Shown here: positions 45,351-58,185 of the stretch, piece by piece
How the letters are laid out: every line of letters starts with the position of its first letter
How positions within the stretch are numbered: the first letter of the stretch is position 1
Position numbers and translations under genes: made by a program
Assembly (NCBI GenBank): GCA_001465935.1
Contig: LNKV01000041.1
Location: 1-64,000, forward strand
Direction: 5' to 3'
DNA length: 64,000 bases
Source of the DNA: Clarireedia homoeocarpa
Lineage: Eukaryota; Ascomycota; Leotiomycetes; Helotiales; Rutstroemiaceae
Notes under the pieces: generated by a model
The model's database searches: none
Seen by the model: only the letters and a program-made list of their open reading frames with translations
Told to the model about the DNA's origin: nothing

Positions 45351-45758
45351 ATGCTTACATATATTGACTCAAAATCCGCAACCGACGGCCACACGTTTCG
45401 TTATATTTCGAAACATTTAAGACTTAGATATTTCTATCTGGTTATCTTCGCAAGAGAGCAAGATTTCAAAAATATCATCATAGGCGATGGTGCTTTCTCT
45501 TACCTCAAGACCCTCAAGTGCGTTCCGGTCGAAGTGGACTTCGGAGTTGCGGTTGCATGGCAAAGAAAGCCCATGGTTGGGGCAGGGCCGTCAGAACACG
45601 AAGAAGAGTTAACGGATGAACAACTGGAGCAATACTCCTCTAAGATCACCGAGATTCTCCGCCCAGAGACACTTCGTAATCCCAAAGTAACTACCGAGCT
45701 TGACAAATATGAGGCTCGAAGAGAACCTGTTGAGCCTGCAGATAAGATCACGACATGA
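45351..45758 (+). CDS. Hypothetical small protein or exon
   Basis: 135 codons (MLTYIDSKSATDGHTFRYIS), ending with a charged helix (ELTDEQLEQYSSKITEILRP). No upstream exon could be joined with confidence; it may be another gene fragment in this broken region. Confidence 0.3.
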   Translation: MLTYIDSKSATDGHTFRYISKHLRLRYFYLVIFAREQDFKNIIIGDGAFSYLKTLKCVPVEVDFGVAVAWQRKPMVGAGPSEHEEELTDEQLEQYSSKITEILRPETLRNPKVTTELDKYEARREPVEPADKITT

Positions 45759-46847
45759 TTGCAAATCGGATTTGATTATCAATTATCTTCTTATAAGTAC
45801 ACAAAACTGCCCCTTTCATTATTATTTCTCAGCATACGATGTCCTGCAGGCAGAGGGCCGGCGAGACAAAATTAAGACCTTTATTTCCTCACGTTAGCTA
45901 GAGAACATGTTTGCCATCAAGCTTGGTACGAATGATAAACGACTTTTCTAAAATGAACTATTTTCCCCCTGAACTCCAGTTGCTCTGAAATGCCCATCAC
46001 ATTGACGACTGCTGATCACGCATGCTGTTCAAAACATTAAGACGCGCCAGGCAACCAACCAGGCTGATTCTCACTAGCTGTAGTCAACCACAGAACAACC
46101 AGATCTGGAGACGGATAAATGAAGCGAAACACTGACGTCAGAAATACATAGGCCCTACTCCATAAGCACACAGAAAGACCGGAGATGGAGACATACGATT
46201 ATAGTGAGAACCTGGAATCAGAAATATATGTGCCCTTATTCACACACACCTAGGACAAATTTTGTTACACCGTCGACACTGGCACCACCAGGGTTCAAAA
46301 GCCATACCTCACTACTAAAAAGAACAATCGCACTTATCGCGCTAGAAACACAGTACTCAATCGAAACAACAGCAAATATGTTCACAAAAATCCTGTCGTG
46401 AACCCTTAATGCACCCACTAACGTCTAGCTCCCGCAAATGGTGCACCTGTAATGAAGATAGAGACGCGCTGCGCGTGGGTAGTATGTCCACTAACCAGCA
46501 CCAGAATTCTGAATTCGACTGAGATAGTATGGTTGTAGGCTCACTAGGCCGCGCCACCGTAGGAATTCTGATTTCGACTGAGAAACCATGGTGAATATAT
46601 TCTGCACGCTTCCTCTCCGTGCTCCTCCTCTTTCTTCCTCTGTGAGTAAATCGCCCAGTTGATAATTCCGTGCCCCGACGAATAAAACATTCATTCATTC
46701 CACTTCACTCGTTAATTCGACGTTCTCCCTTTCTTGTACGACCTTCAGTGGGCCGACCCTTTCGTGTCAGATTAGAATCAATTGTTCTGATCCGTTTGTA
46801 CGAAGAGACCCACCGACTTAGTATTGATACTAACAAAGCTATTCGCA
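45759..46847. other. Gene-free stretch with a short duplication
   Basis: An AGGAATTCTGATTTCGACTGAGA-like unit occurs twice (about 46505-46525 and 46560-46583). No gene seen. Confidence 0.5.
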
Positions 46848-49800
46848 ATGTCTGACGGAGTAAGTGCATCTTAGGCTTCATCTCGAACGCTTTGGGAGTT
46901 AAGGCAGCTAATCAAGATATAGAACCAGAACTTCTACGACCCTTCTTACATCATACTACCAACCACCGGCAACTTTTCAAGGTCAATGGTAGTTATATCT
47001 GAAACGTTGAATGTTGCCGCCGATACTAATATTGTACAGAACGGTCAACTAAATGATATTAGTCCATCTTTGCTCAACATTGTAGGTGATCCGCATGATA
47101 TCTTGGGGGGTTTTTTTTGGGATACTAACACTTGTATGAAGGAATTTGCGTACGGGATGCGAAACCCGATCCAAACTCAAAACCAACATCCACGTCAGCA
47201 CCAGCGCGAAGATTGCTCATCTTGTCGTGCACTTCAGAACTACCCACGAAACATGGTAAGTTGCTGACCTTTTCAGAACATGATGTCGACATCAAACTAA
47301 CGCAATGCAGATGCACTACCAGGCTCCCCTCTCTGCGGTAAGGTTCCAAATTGAAGACCGCCCCGTGCCGCCAGAGGAACAACATAGATTTGACTTCACT
47401 CCCCGTTCTACTGCAAACTTTAATATAACCTCCGATTATGACGAGATGGTCCAACAACCGACTCTTTATGGGAATGGAGTTTACGAAGCAAGCTATGCTC
47501 CCGCTGCCAACGGAGAGACCCGTTCCCATTTCACTGGACGAATCCCCTCCACTAGGTTCCACGCAAACTCAACTTGGACTGGGAATATGTGGGGCGAGGA
47601 TGAACGAATAAATTATTCCGCTTTTGAACACGAATTAGGATATCCGCGACTAAGCGTAGAGGTATATCTCGCTTCCCCTTTTATGTTCACACATCAGATG
47701 GCTAACATCATCGCAGTCTGCTCCAGCTAGTCAATATGAACAATGGAACAGTTCCCACTCGTCATTGAGTCGAGCTCCAGCAGATGTACCTGCTCCATCA
47801 TTAAGTCCCAGTGCACAATCAGCAAACTCGGAGACGGTAGTATGACTTCCTATCCATGTTCAACTCCACAGACCACTAACGTGATCGCAGTCTGATCCAA
47901 TTATTTTCCGTAATCCATGGGACAACACTCTCATTCGAGCTCCAACTCCAACAGATGTACCTGCTCCATCATTAAGTCCCAATGCACAATCAGCAAACTC
48001 GGAGACGGTAGTATGACTTCCTATCCATGCTCAACTCCACAGACCACTAACGTGATCACAGTCTGATCCAATTATTTTCCGTAATCCATGGGACAACACT
48101 CTCATCCGAGCTCCAACTCCAACAGATATGCCCTCCTCATCATCAAGTTCCAGTACGCAATCAGTAAGTACGGACGGAATGATTATAGAAGTAAGCATTC
48201 CCTTCCATCCATATTCACTCCTTAAAAGACTGACATCATTGCAGAACATTCCAGATCGAAGGTATAACCCAGGGAACAATTCTTACACGTCCTTCGACCG
48301 ACCTCCGGCAGATTCACCTGACTTGGTGTTGAATTCCGGTGCACCAGCTTTCTGCCAATTACGGTCACCTAGCGGCCCATTTATGAGCGGTGGTCTCGGT
48401 CCAGCGCCAGCATCCACCTCACCTATCTCGCCCTTCGCCAGCCCTCTAGCACAGCACTGGGGATCGCCTCGTTCGATACAAGAATCGCCTGCTATTGATG
48501 ATCCTCATCCTGATGATTTCTCTGGCGGAAACTATGGCCTCTATCGCGCACCATCAGTAGAGCGTGAACTATCTCCTGACCTATATGGAGCATCGCCGCC
48601 GCGCAGGGCTGGCCAACCAGAAGAGTCGCCAGACCTCTACGGAGCATCGCCGCCGCGCAGGGCTGGCCAGCCAGAAGAGTCCCCAGATCTTTATGGCGCA
48701 TCGCCTCTGCTTCGCACCCACCAGCCCAGTGGCCTCCAACCTCCAGCACCCATCGACAGCATTGATAACTTCAGTCTCCCTTCACCTGCTGTACATGTTC
48801 CTAGCGGCAACAACGCATCACCGCGAGTAGTTCAAAATGAAATTATCAAAGAAGATCCTACTAATCCTTTGATCTCTGAAAACGTTGATGACTACTACAG
48901 CAACAACAGCTACTTCACGGAAGACGAGAGAGCAGTGCAAGATGAAGTATCATCGACACTATCAAGGAACGAAGAAATGGGGGAAGTAAATATCAAAGAA
49001 GAGGAGGCCATGGAAAATATCAGAGAAGAGGTTATGGAGGAAGCCATCAAAGAAGAGGAGGTCATGGAAGAAAACATCAAAGAAGAGGTCGTGGAAAACG
49101 TTCCACGCCCTTTATTTTCTCCCACTTCTGAAGAATTATCGGATGAGTCCATGGAAGAATCTTCACATGATGAAGACGATCTACCAGAGCATTACGATCC
49201 AGGAACCCCTCTACCGACATACGAAAGTCTCGGACCACCACCACCACGATGGCCTGGCCTTCCATACGGGCGCGAAGAAATCGAAAACCGCATCCGAGAC
49301 CTTGAGAACGGTAACAGCGAGCTCGAGATGCTCAACAGGAGGAGAGAATCTATCTTGCGCACAGAACATTTACATCACCACGCATTTCTAGACGCACCCC
49401 CGTATGCGAATGAAATGCAAAGGCGGTGGGTCATCGGATTAGAACAAAAGCTGGAGCAACAACTTATCGACAACCTGCGTGTGACTCGTGACTATGAACG
49501 ACAGACGCAAGAGCTCCAGGCGATGCGGGCACGAATCCGACAGTATGCAGTGGAGCACGAGCGATTGCGAACGATGGTTCTCGAAGCGGAGCAAAGGGCG
49601 CACAGAATGGAGGAACAATTGGAGGGGCAGGCAAGAATGAGGATTGAACTTGAGGTGCGGACCGACACGATGATCAGGAGAGAGGCGCATCGACGAGCGG
49701 ATATCACGCGTTTGCAGACGGAGAATAACACGCTAAGTAACGATAATCGGAGGTTGAAGAGGAGGATGGAAGAGATTGATCAGGATGAGAGGTATAGACA

Positions 49801-49957
49801 GGAGCGAAACAGGACGCTGGGGGAGCAGATGGAAACTTTAAACATGGCAAGGAGGCGAACGCAGGAGGAGTTAGAGACGCAGGAGTCTCGTAGATTGACC
49901 TCTCCAAGTGGGGCGGTCCAACTTCATCCACGCCAAAAAGGGCCACATAAACGTTAA
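46848..49957 (+). CDS. Nine-exon coiled-coil protein with duplicated exons
   Basis: Exons: 46848-46859, 46923-46988, 47040-47081, 47142-47255, 47311-47661, 47717-47836, 47891-48007, 48062-48190 and 48245-49957; 887 residues. All eight introns are phase 0 and 51-63 nt. The start is MSDG-NQNFYDPSYI. Exons 6-8 encode related 39-43-residue modules (IIFRNPWDNTLIRAPTPTD then VPAPSLSPNAQSANSET). Exon 9 opens with Pro-rich disorder, including SPDLYGASPPRRAGQPEE twice and a third partial copy. Acidic IKEEEVMEENIKEEV repeats follow. A long coiled coil then runs from about 49260 to 49900 (LEQKLEQQLIDNLRVTRDY, RLQTENNTLSNDNRRLKRRM). Probably a scaffold; no known family. Confidence 0.7.
47837..48125 (+). 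repeat. Tandem duplication of an intron-exon unit
   Basis: Intron 6 plus exon 7 (47837-48007, 171 bp) is repeated at once by intron 7 plus the start of exon 8. The two 54-nt introns differ at only two positions. Confidence 0.9.
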
Positions 49958-50265
49958 ATTCTCTTCCTGATATATTTGAAATCTTTCTTAGGCAATCATT
50001 AGTTCATAATAAATTCCCCGAAGTGGCACTTGCCATCCTGGTGGGGTGTATGTAAGAGTATTACAAATTGGATATCGCACTGAAAGCACTTTCTATCTAT
50101 CATCAGTCCACATTGCACTTCTTTGAAAGATAATACCACTCGTGAAGTGAATAGTATACATGGCCTCAGTCCAACATTCATGCTCCCGCATCCCATGCTG
50201 TTGAGACATATCTAACGAAATCATATCATTGCTCCGCTCATCATCTCATGTTTTTCATCACTTTC
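49958..50265. other. Short convergent intergenic region
   Basis: Nothing recognised between the coiled-coil gene and PRE2. Confidence 0.4.
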
Positions 50266-51245
50266 TTACACCAGCTCGCTTGTAACATTCGAGAATTCGC
50301 CCTTCTCCAACTTTGTCTTCCAGAATATGGGGTTCGTATCATTGAAGCCGTGTTTGACCCATCCGTCCTCCTTGACATGGTACAAGTTAATGAAACCTCC
50401 AGAGTATGCATCTCTGTGCGTAGCTGCCAAGATACTTCGTCTCCCAAGCTCTAAAGCGGCCTCTTCACTCAAATCATACGAGTACTCAGCATCCAAAACA
50501 CCGTATGCGAATGTTTGACCCGATCCAACACAGAAAAGATTGCCACTCAGTCTGGTTCCGTCCGAGTCGATGTAATAGAGTGCTGGTCCTTCCGAAGGTG
50601 TTACACCAGCGCACATGGTACCCATCGATAGGCCCATTCCTTTGTAGCTGTAAACAAGGTTTGCGAGGATTTTAGAGGCAGCTGCTACAGAAATTCGACG
50701 TTTGTGACGGAGTTCGTGAAGTCTGCATTGCATTCCAAGGTATGCGAGCCAGTATTGACAATCCTAATCATTTGATATTAGCGTTGACTATGAATTTAAG
50801 ATGGTAGGATCTGTAACTAACAGCAGCACCTCCAGCCATTGTCCCCAATAAACAATTGTTGATCTCGATGACTTTCTTGACCGTTTGACTTGCAATCCAG
50901 TTGCCTGCCGTTGCTCTGGAATCTGTTGCTACGATAATACCTCCTTGGAATCTGAATGCTAAGGTGGTGGTACCGTGGGCGATCTTGATGGGACAGTTTG
51001 GATTGGCGTGGTCGTCCGTTGCAGCTCGAAGCCAAGCTGATGGCTAAGATAAATCCTATTAGTAAAAGAGTAACAATCTGCCACGATTGCTTTCCTTAAA
51101 GCTGATCTTAACATACATGTGCAACTGGTGGCATGGCGAACTTTAACGATAGGCCCGGAGCGGGTTGGCATAGCTCTAACTGCTCTTCTTCGGGTGCTTC
51201 CTTCTGGTAGGATGGCGCACTGAATTGCGCTACGATGGAATCCAT
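50266..51245 (-). CDS. PRE2: 20S proteasome subunit beta5
   Basis: Three minus-strand exons, 51245-51117, 51043-50822 and 50763-50266, with introns of 73 and 58 nt, all phase 0; 282 residues, close to the usual 280-290. A propeptide of 67 residues ends at HG; then the catalytic Thr68 starts TTTLAFRFQGGIIVATDSRA, giving the conserved Thr1, Asp17 and, in GTMAGGAADCQYWL, the following core. This is the chymotrypsin-like active subunit of the 20S core; the propeptide is cut off autocatalytically during assembly (established). It also has GSGQTFAYGVLD and RRSILAATHRDAYSGG, typical of beta5. It is a core gene in an otherwise accessory region and the best marker of nuclear ascomycete origin. Confidence 0.95.
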
Positions 51246-53222
51246 TTTGAATGAGGTCAGAAATGTAGAATCAAATGTTGAGGGTGCAAGTGTGGTGTGT
51301 GAGGTGGAGGGTGGATATCGGTGCCGGTCGCAGACTGCTTGATTGATTGTTGATATTACCAGCGAAAGTGCTCGAGCTTCAGGCAGCTTGGGTTCGCGTC
51401 AGCGGTAGTGGCCGTAGTGGCCGCTCTGCTAAGCTTAGTCATCCTATCACGTGCACAAAACCTTACCGCCGGACGACGACGAGGACGACGACGAGGACGA
51501 CGACGAGGGTGACGACGAGGATGACGCCGAGGACAGCGACTTCTTTGTGTCACTGCTAGGAAGGTTGGGGTATCTGATCTCCTCATGGTCTGTACTTTTA
51601 TTAGTTCAGTTCCAATTCAGGGGTTCACATAAAGACTGGCACCCGAGAAAGTAAGGTTAAAAAAAGGAATCCATATCAAATTGCTTCCCGTTCTTCACAA
51701 GCTCTTAACATAAGAAACAATTGAAATATGCCTCTAGATTCTCAATCACAACAAAGATTACCCCTTAAATTAGTTGAATCTCAACAATTGGAAACATTTC
51801 TGGTTCTTGGAACAGCCTCGATCTTTGCTGAAATAACGCGTCTATTTAAGGGAGTTGGTGTTTTGTGGTTTCAGTGTGTATTCTTGGTCATGACTAGGGA
51901 GGCTAGACTGGCTTGCCTTCTCTATATAGGTCGTTCATGGCACTTCGAGCGATGCGAGCCGTGCGGAACAGGAGTTCTCTTGTTCTCAACAAGTGTCGAT
52001 GACCTTTACCAGAGTGGATGAACATTTGCTTTTTCCGAGGCTTTCGAATCGTGAGCCCCTTCTTTTTCGACTCGTGCAGCTCATTGGGATCCCGCCGCCA
52101 TCAGGAGAAGGAAGCCGAGGAAAGAAGAAGCTTAATTTGGTTGATGCGTTTCTTGGGTCTAGCGCAATAGCTTCTCCTGGCCAGCTATTCGTCTAGGGCG
52201 GAAGGAGTTCGAAACAGCAAACTATCACGCCAAACGGCACTGGCATTGGAGATCCCACTTTTACATCGCGATCATCCACACTGCCCCCAGGTGAGCAGTG
52301 TGGTGACACAAAGCACAAGCTTAGATAGAGCATCGACAGCTTCTAGCCTCCTGATTAATACAGCTGAGTTCTAGCGACGATTCCATACATAGCGCTGCTC
52401 GTGCCACGATCGAGATTGGATTCCACCCGCGGAATGTGTGGAGCAATGCTGTGCCCTGAACACAGCCGCTTAGATTACAGAAGCTTCAACCGGAAAAAGC
52501 AATATATTGCCAGGCAGTGGAACATCTTTTCCTTTATACGTTGCTCGGAGCACGGACACGGAACCCAACCTGTCAGATGTGGAAATAGGTTTACTAATCA
52601 TGCGGGGGGCGACATTCATCAAGCACTTGATCAAGCACTTGTTCAAGCGCAGCTCTAGACCCTTATTTAAAAGGCTCTTCTTCAATCCAATTGGTCAGGA
52701 GAGTCCTTATAACACAGAATCGAGTAATGGTCCGCTGGAGCAAGGGTGACGCTGGAACCTCAAACCTTTACGAAGGGTACAGTTAGCGAAATGAAATCTC
52801 TTAAATGCTCCCCTCGCTATGTCTTAACCGCCGCACAGATGGAAGACTGGCCGCACGCCTGCATCATGACAACAATCCTTTAAGCATCAGGGACCCGCTC
52901 GGAATACCTACGTACGTATCAGATTATGCATGGCCCTGGGTTATTGGACCCAGGTACCTTTCTTAAGTAAAGAAACCCCTCGAATAAAAACCCTCCGCAG
53001 TCACGATACTTCCTGCAGATACTGCATTGGTTTCCACTCCACTGGAATCACAACGTCATTGGTGGATCGTACGTGTATCACTCCATCACGAGAATCGCTC
53101 TTTCTTTTCGGCGGACGCAGAGACATCTTCTCATAGAAACACCTTTGAACACTGGGGGCTTCTACCTTCTGTAAAAGCACACTTATTCGATTTTTCAGTC
53201 GCATCTCCGCCCCGGCCTCGAA
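51246..53222. other. 2-kb divergent spacer upstream of PRE2 and the histidine kinase
   Basis: It holds the promoter sides of both conserved genes. One open frame at 51728-52021 (97 codons, MPLDSQSQQRLPLKLVESQQ) has a reasonable start context but no domain I can defend. The rest, including 52200-53200, shows no supported gene. Confidence 0.4.
51468..51541 (+). repeat. GAC/GAG microsatellite
   Basis: About 25 triplets of GAC with interspersed GAG. They lie in the PRE2 upstream region, not in a supported gene. Confidence 0.85.
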
Positions 53223-56200
53223 ATGCCGCCCCTAATGTTGTCGCCCTCGGAACGTCGGAGGATCCGCGAGGTCCGTCGGTATTATAATAGATCCCCTAAT
53301 GATCCTCCAATTTTCGGTGGGAACCCAGCACCTGAGTCTGCCGGCGCAGTAGAAAGTACTCCACTTCGCAGTCCGAATGGCACTTTGACAGCCATGATGC
53401 AGCTGATCGCGTTGCGTCTTGGCATGAGTAGGGCTATGGTGTCTGTTGTAGATAATAATGCGCAAGTATGGAATGCTCCATTTGTAATTCCTTACACGCA
53501 TTTCACTCACACCTTAACAGTATTTTCTTGCGGAAGCTACGAAGTCACTGGACCTATCAGATTCATCGAAGTCTGGCCCTGGAGACGAATTATGGATGGG
53601 ATGTGGTGGGTACGTTGCTTTGGACTGTCACTTTTACAAGAACATGATCTGACGATTTCAGAACCGTTCGCAGCCAGGCACTGTGTGCTGTAGGTAACGC
53701 TCGTCTTCTTTTCTACAATACGACTAACATATCCATGGCAGCATACAATTGAAGTTGTCCCAGAAGCAAACAACTATGCTTGTTTCAGTGTACCCGATCT
53801 TGCCGCGGATCCCAGGTTCTTTAATCTGCCCTATGTTGCAGGCGGTCCAAAATTTCGGTATTATGCTGGTACTCCCCTAATCAGCAAAACTGGGATGCCA
53901 ATTGGCAGTGTCTTCGTCATTGATCCTCGGCCACGTGGGCCTGCGACGAAACTTGAGATTGATTTTCTAGGAGTCATGGCTAAAAATGTCATGCAATATC
54001 TAGAAATGCAACGTGAAAGTGTTCAATTACGACGAAATGATACCATGTCAAAAGGCCTGGCTGCCCTAGTCGAGGGTCAAGGTACGATCCTGCGGAAAGA
54101 CGTTGCAGATGTCGTCTCTGAGCACCATGGGGTTAACAAGGGACAGACAAATGGAAACATCTTAACTAACAGTGACTTGACCAACAGTCTGATAACTGGA
54201 GATTCAGCATTAGCTGCCGTTGCCGAGCAATCATTGAACAATATTATCCAGCCACCTTTTTCTATTGCAGGAGAAAACCTACTTGTTGGCTCTACTCCTT
54301 CTATTCCCAAGGATGGATTGAAGACAGTTGGAAAACCAGCTACCCATAGTCTTACTCTATCGAGGGCTGCCAACTTACTCAGGGAGTCTCTGGATGTGGA
54401 TTATACTGTTTTCTTCGATATGAGCGTCGGATTTTCTTCCTTTGCTGATGAATCACCGAAGGCTGAAAAAGAAGGTTCGGCGAAGATTGCCGATACCTTA
54501 GGTCATCATAGTGAAAGAGGGTTTCCGAGTATTCATGTGAATGGAGATGGTGATTCCGCTGCGGCTCATCGATCACTAAATCACAATTCTGGCGACAAGC
54601 GCAGCAACGAGCCAGGTGTAGCCAAAGTTCGAAGTTTCTCATCGCCCACAGCATCTTCATTGAATGGTGACAGTCTTCCTGATGGCCTATGCTTTCCACC
54701 AAGTGAAAAGGATCTTCAGAGCTTGGTCCAAGGATACCCTCAAGAAAAGCTGTGGTGTTTTGATGACTATGAGACGAGCGATTTTTTACAGGAAAATGAA
54801 GACGACTCTACTTTCTCGAGACAGCTTTCCCAGTTACATCTATCTGGAGAAATGAGTCCTTCTGCTAAAAAGAGACTTCGAAAAATTGTTCTGCAGTCTT
54901 TCCCAGGAGCACGGGAAGTGTTGTTTGCACCTCTTTTGGAAGCAGATACTGGCACGCCGATTGCGGGTTGTTTTGCGGTATCACTTCGAGACACACCGGT
55001 ATTCACATGTGAGAACGAGAAACCTTTCGTCCGTGGATTTCTCAACAGCGTATCAATTGAGTACAACAGAATATCCATAGCGGCTGCTGATCGTCAAAAA
55101 GGTGATTTCATATCCAGTATATCACACGTGAGTCAGATTTATTTTTACGACATGATACAATTCCAATCTACCTTCACAATGACACATGCTCAAAGCATCA
55201 TCAAGTGGTGCGCTTATACTGGTCCACCTACTTCAGGCTTGTAGTTTATTTCCTTTATCATGGATTATGGTGGTTGATGTTTAACTTTCTTTTCAAAATA
55301 TCGTATTTCTATTACCGTCGGAAAGCAAAGTTTCACACCTCTGAAGCGAAACTGTGTCCCACGGAATGGTGCACTCTTGGGCAACGTCCGAAGCATTCCA
55401 GACTGAGCAGTGTGATCAGGTATCCTTAGAGAATTTTTTGGATTTTGGCTAATTTTGGTGCAGGAACTCCGCTCGCCCCTACACGGCATACTGGGCTCGG
55501 CCGGTCAGTTCTGAATTGAGGCCAAGTAAATTTAGTCCTTGCTAACGTTCCGCAGAGCTTCTGAATGAAACCGATCTTGATAGCAGTCAAGCTGAACTCT
55601 GCTCTACCATCGAGACATGCGGCCGGGTACTTCAAGAGACTTTGATGGATGTTCTTGAATACTCCAAGGTGAGCTCCCTTATCCTATCCACGCACATGTC
55701 ATTAGACCAGCGACGCCACTCGACCAAATCGCAAACTACATTATCTCGCTACACTTCCTCGCCCCTTACTTGGCCAAATGTAATTGCAAAACTGACTTTT
55801 TCAGATTAACAATTTAAGAAGGGATAGTTCCGGGCAGGGGAACGCAAGAAGTATAATCCGGACTCGGAAGAGCCCATCAACTCCTAGCGGACAGCGTATT
55901 TCCGATCTTGCCACCCGAGATGAAGTTATATCACTGCCTCTGGATCTTGCTCGTATGTGTGAAGATTCGGTTGCAATTGTCGCCGCAGCGCATATGCATC
56001 ACAATGCAATCTCGGATGAATTTTACAGAGTTGTTCAACCTCCAAAGGTGCAGAGTATGCAAGTGATACAAAAGACAAGAAGTGGTGGATCCGTCACAGT
56101 ATCTGTGGATGTTGCTTATCATGACTGGAATTACTTCTGCTCTCCGGGATCTCTGCAGCGAATCATCATGAACTTGGTTGGTAACAGCTTGAAATATACT

Positions 56201-57629
56201 CTTACCGGATATATTAGAGTATCATTGCGGTTAGAGGATTCCAAAGACAAGCCATCAGACTCGGGCAAAACAGAAAAAATGGTTGTTCTGCAAGTTTGCG
56301 ATACAGGAAAGGGCATATCGACTGAATTTTTGAAAAACAAGCTGTTTACTGCATTTTCTCAAGAATCCTCTCTTGCTCCCGGAACTGGTTTGTACCACTC
56401 TCTAAATCGTGAGATGATGTTTGACTAATTTGCTTCCAGGACTCGGGCTTCACATTGTGGATTCTCTCGTGCGAATGCACCACGGTATTATCGATGTCCA
56501 AAGTCAGCTCGATCGTGGAACATCAGTGACCGTGAAGTTGCCCCTTATAAAAGCTACTGCCGGTGTAACTACTATCGATTCTACAAATCCATCACTGAGG
56601 GACGACGTGGCCAAGGTACAAACCTTGCTGAAAAAGTTGAAGAAGCCCACATTTTCACTACATGGACTCCACTCCACTTCTTCAAGCTCGGTTGAGACAT
56701 CACTGTACGGATATCTTACACAGTGGTTTGGGTTGAAGAATTCTTTCAGCACTGGAGACTCTGTTAATCTTGCTTTTATCAATGAAAACGAATACCGCGA
56801 ATATTTACCTTGTCTGGAAGGCGATCAAAAACCTTCACATGTCATCATAGTTCGCGATATCGCCAACCATAATCATTCACCTCCTCACGAACATATATCT
56901 GGAATACCGATGGAAATACTTACGGTACCCTTTGGTCCCTGCAAGCTGACAAAGGCTCTCCTCGCCTGCTTATCGCCACGGCAAACACCACCAAAGATTA
57001 CCCCCATGCCTAAACAATTAAATGGAGGAATGAGTCCGCCGGCTTCTCCAATTAACGACCAATCCCCTAAACCTGGCTTCAGTTCTACCATCAATGACCG
57101 CGAACTCCCTCCTCAACAGCAATCAAACGACTCACCACCATCAACAGGGTCACAACCTAAAATCCTCTGCGTTGACGACAATCCTATTAACTTACGCCTT
57201 TTGCGAGCTTTTTTCCACAAACTCAATTTCACTGACATTACTTGTGCTGAAAACGGAGCCCAAGCATTCGAAGCCTATCGTCGACGAATCGAGGGCTTCG
57301 ATATTGTTTTCATGGGTATGTGTCCCTCTTATAAAATCCACATTTCGTCGTGTATATATTAACCTCGCTCAACAGATCTTAACATGCCTGTTTGCGACGG
57401 CTTCGAAGCCACGCGGCTGATCCGCTCTCTCGAAAAACTTCAGCAAAGCATCAGCACACCTCCACTACCCCGCTCCCGTGTGGTAGCGCTCACAGGTGTA
57501 TTTTCCCTTCGAGATACGCAAGCGGCGGAAGTGGCGGGCATTGATGATTTTCTTACGAAACCAATGAAATTGAGCGCACTCGCGACCATGATGAGGGAAT
57601 GGGGGTTCTCTAGTCAGCAAGTGTCATGA
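53223..57629 (+). CDS. Hybrid histidine kinase (GAF-HisKA-HATPase-REC)
   Basis: Nine exons: 53223-53465, 53521-53609, 53662-53689, 53742-55127, 55464-55503, 55556-55668, 55805-56387, 56440-57315 and 57376-57629. The frame is continuous; 1,203 residues. Domains: a GAF-like sensor at about 50-230 (LGMSRAMVSVVDN to IGSVFVIDPRPRGP); a variable linker. The H-box is SISH-ELRSPLHGILGSA with His582. Then come the ATPase N-box RIIMNLVGNSLKYT (about 760), G1 DTGKGIS (about 799) and G2 GLGLHIVDSL. The receiver domain has VDDNP (1072), phosphoacceptor Asp1120 (DLNMP) and Lys1181 (LTKP). All catalytic residues are present. It should pass phosphate via an HPt protein to response regulators (established for the family). 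There is no transmembrane span, so it is cytosolic. The signal sensed is unknown. Confidence 0.92.
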
Positions 57630-58185
57630 TGGTTGATGGCTGCCAGGAAGCCAATGCATTGGTACGAAATTTAAATAGGACGCTCCTTCCTATGTTTAAA
57701 GGTCTAAAAGTCGGTGCGAAGGTTCTCGTGTCTTGGTCTTAAATACAATTAATACATATACCATGTCATATACAGAGCGTTACAATATCATCGCATGTAT
57801 CTGGTTTTACTGGTTTTGCTTCCTACATTGAATTTCTGGTTTCTAGTTGGGCTAGATCGGGTGTTTGCGTAGCTTAATTCAGGCCATGTTACAAAATATT
57901 TCAGTAGCTAGCCCTACCGCGTTAAAGTAGTGAAAACCTAATGCATAGCAGCTCTGCGAGACGCATAGAGGTAAGGACTACTAGGGGACACAAGTTTTAT
58001 CACGTGAGGGACCTGCGTTTCGCACACACCCACATCCACACATGTATTTTTGATCGTCGATGTCATTTATTTGAAATTAAAAAGATCTCCTCGATTGTGC
58101 AAGCTGGGTATCCTGCAAAACTCCTCCCAAAACCAAAACCGTGGCGTAAAATGCTCCAAAGCTTCTCATACAGTACTAGACATTA
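57630..58185. other. 3' region of the histidine kinase gene
   Basis: No gene supported; the Tc1-like element begins at 58186. Confidence 0.5.

Noticed and set aside
51451..51654. Short plus-strand frame with a poly-Asp stretch
   Set aside because: Its sense comes only from the GAC/GAG microsatellite; the rest has no structure and it lies in the PRE2 promoter.
53895..57629. Histidine kinase seen first as four or five broken genes
   Set aside because: All breaks are explained by introns with good signals; the joined frame is continuous over 1,203 residues with all catalytic motifs, so it is not a pseudogene.
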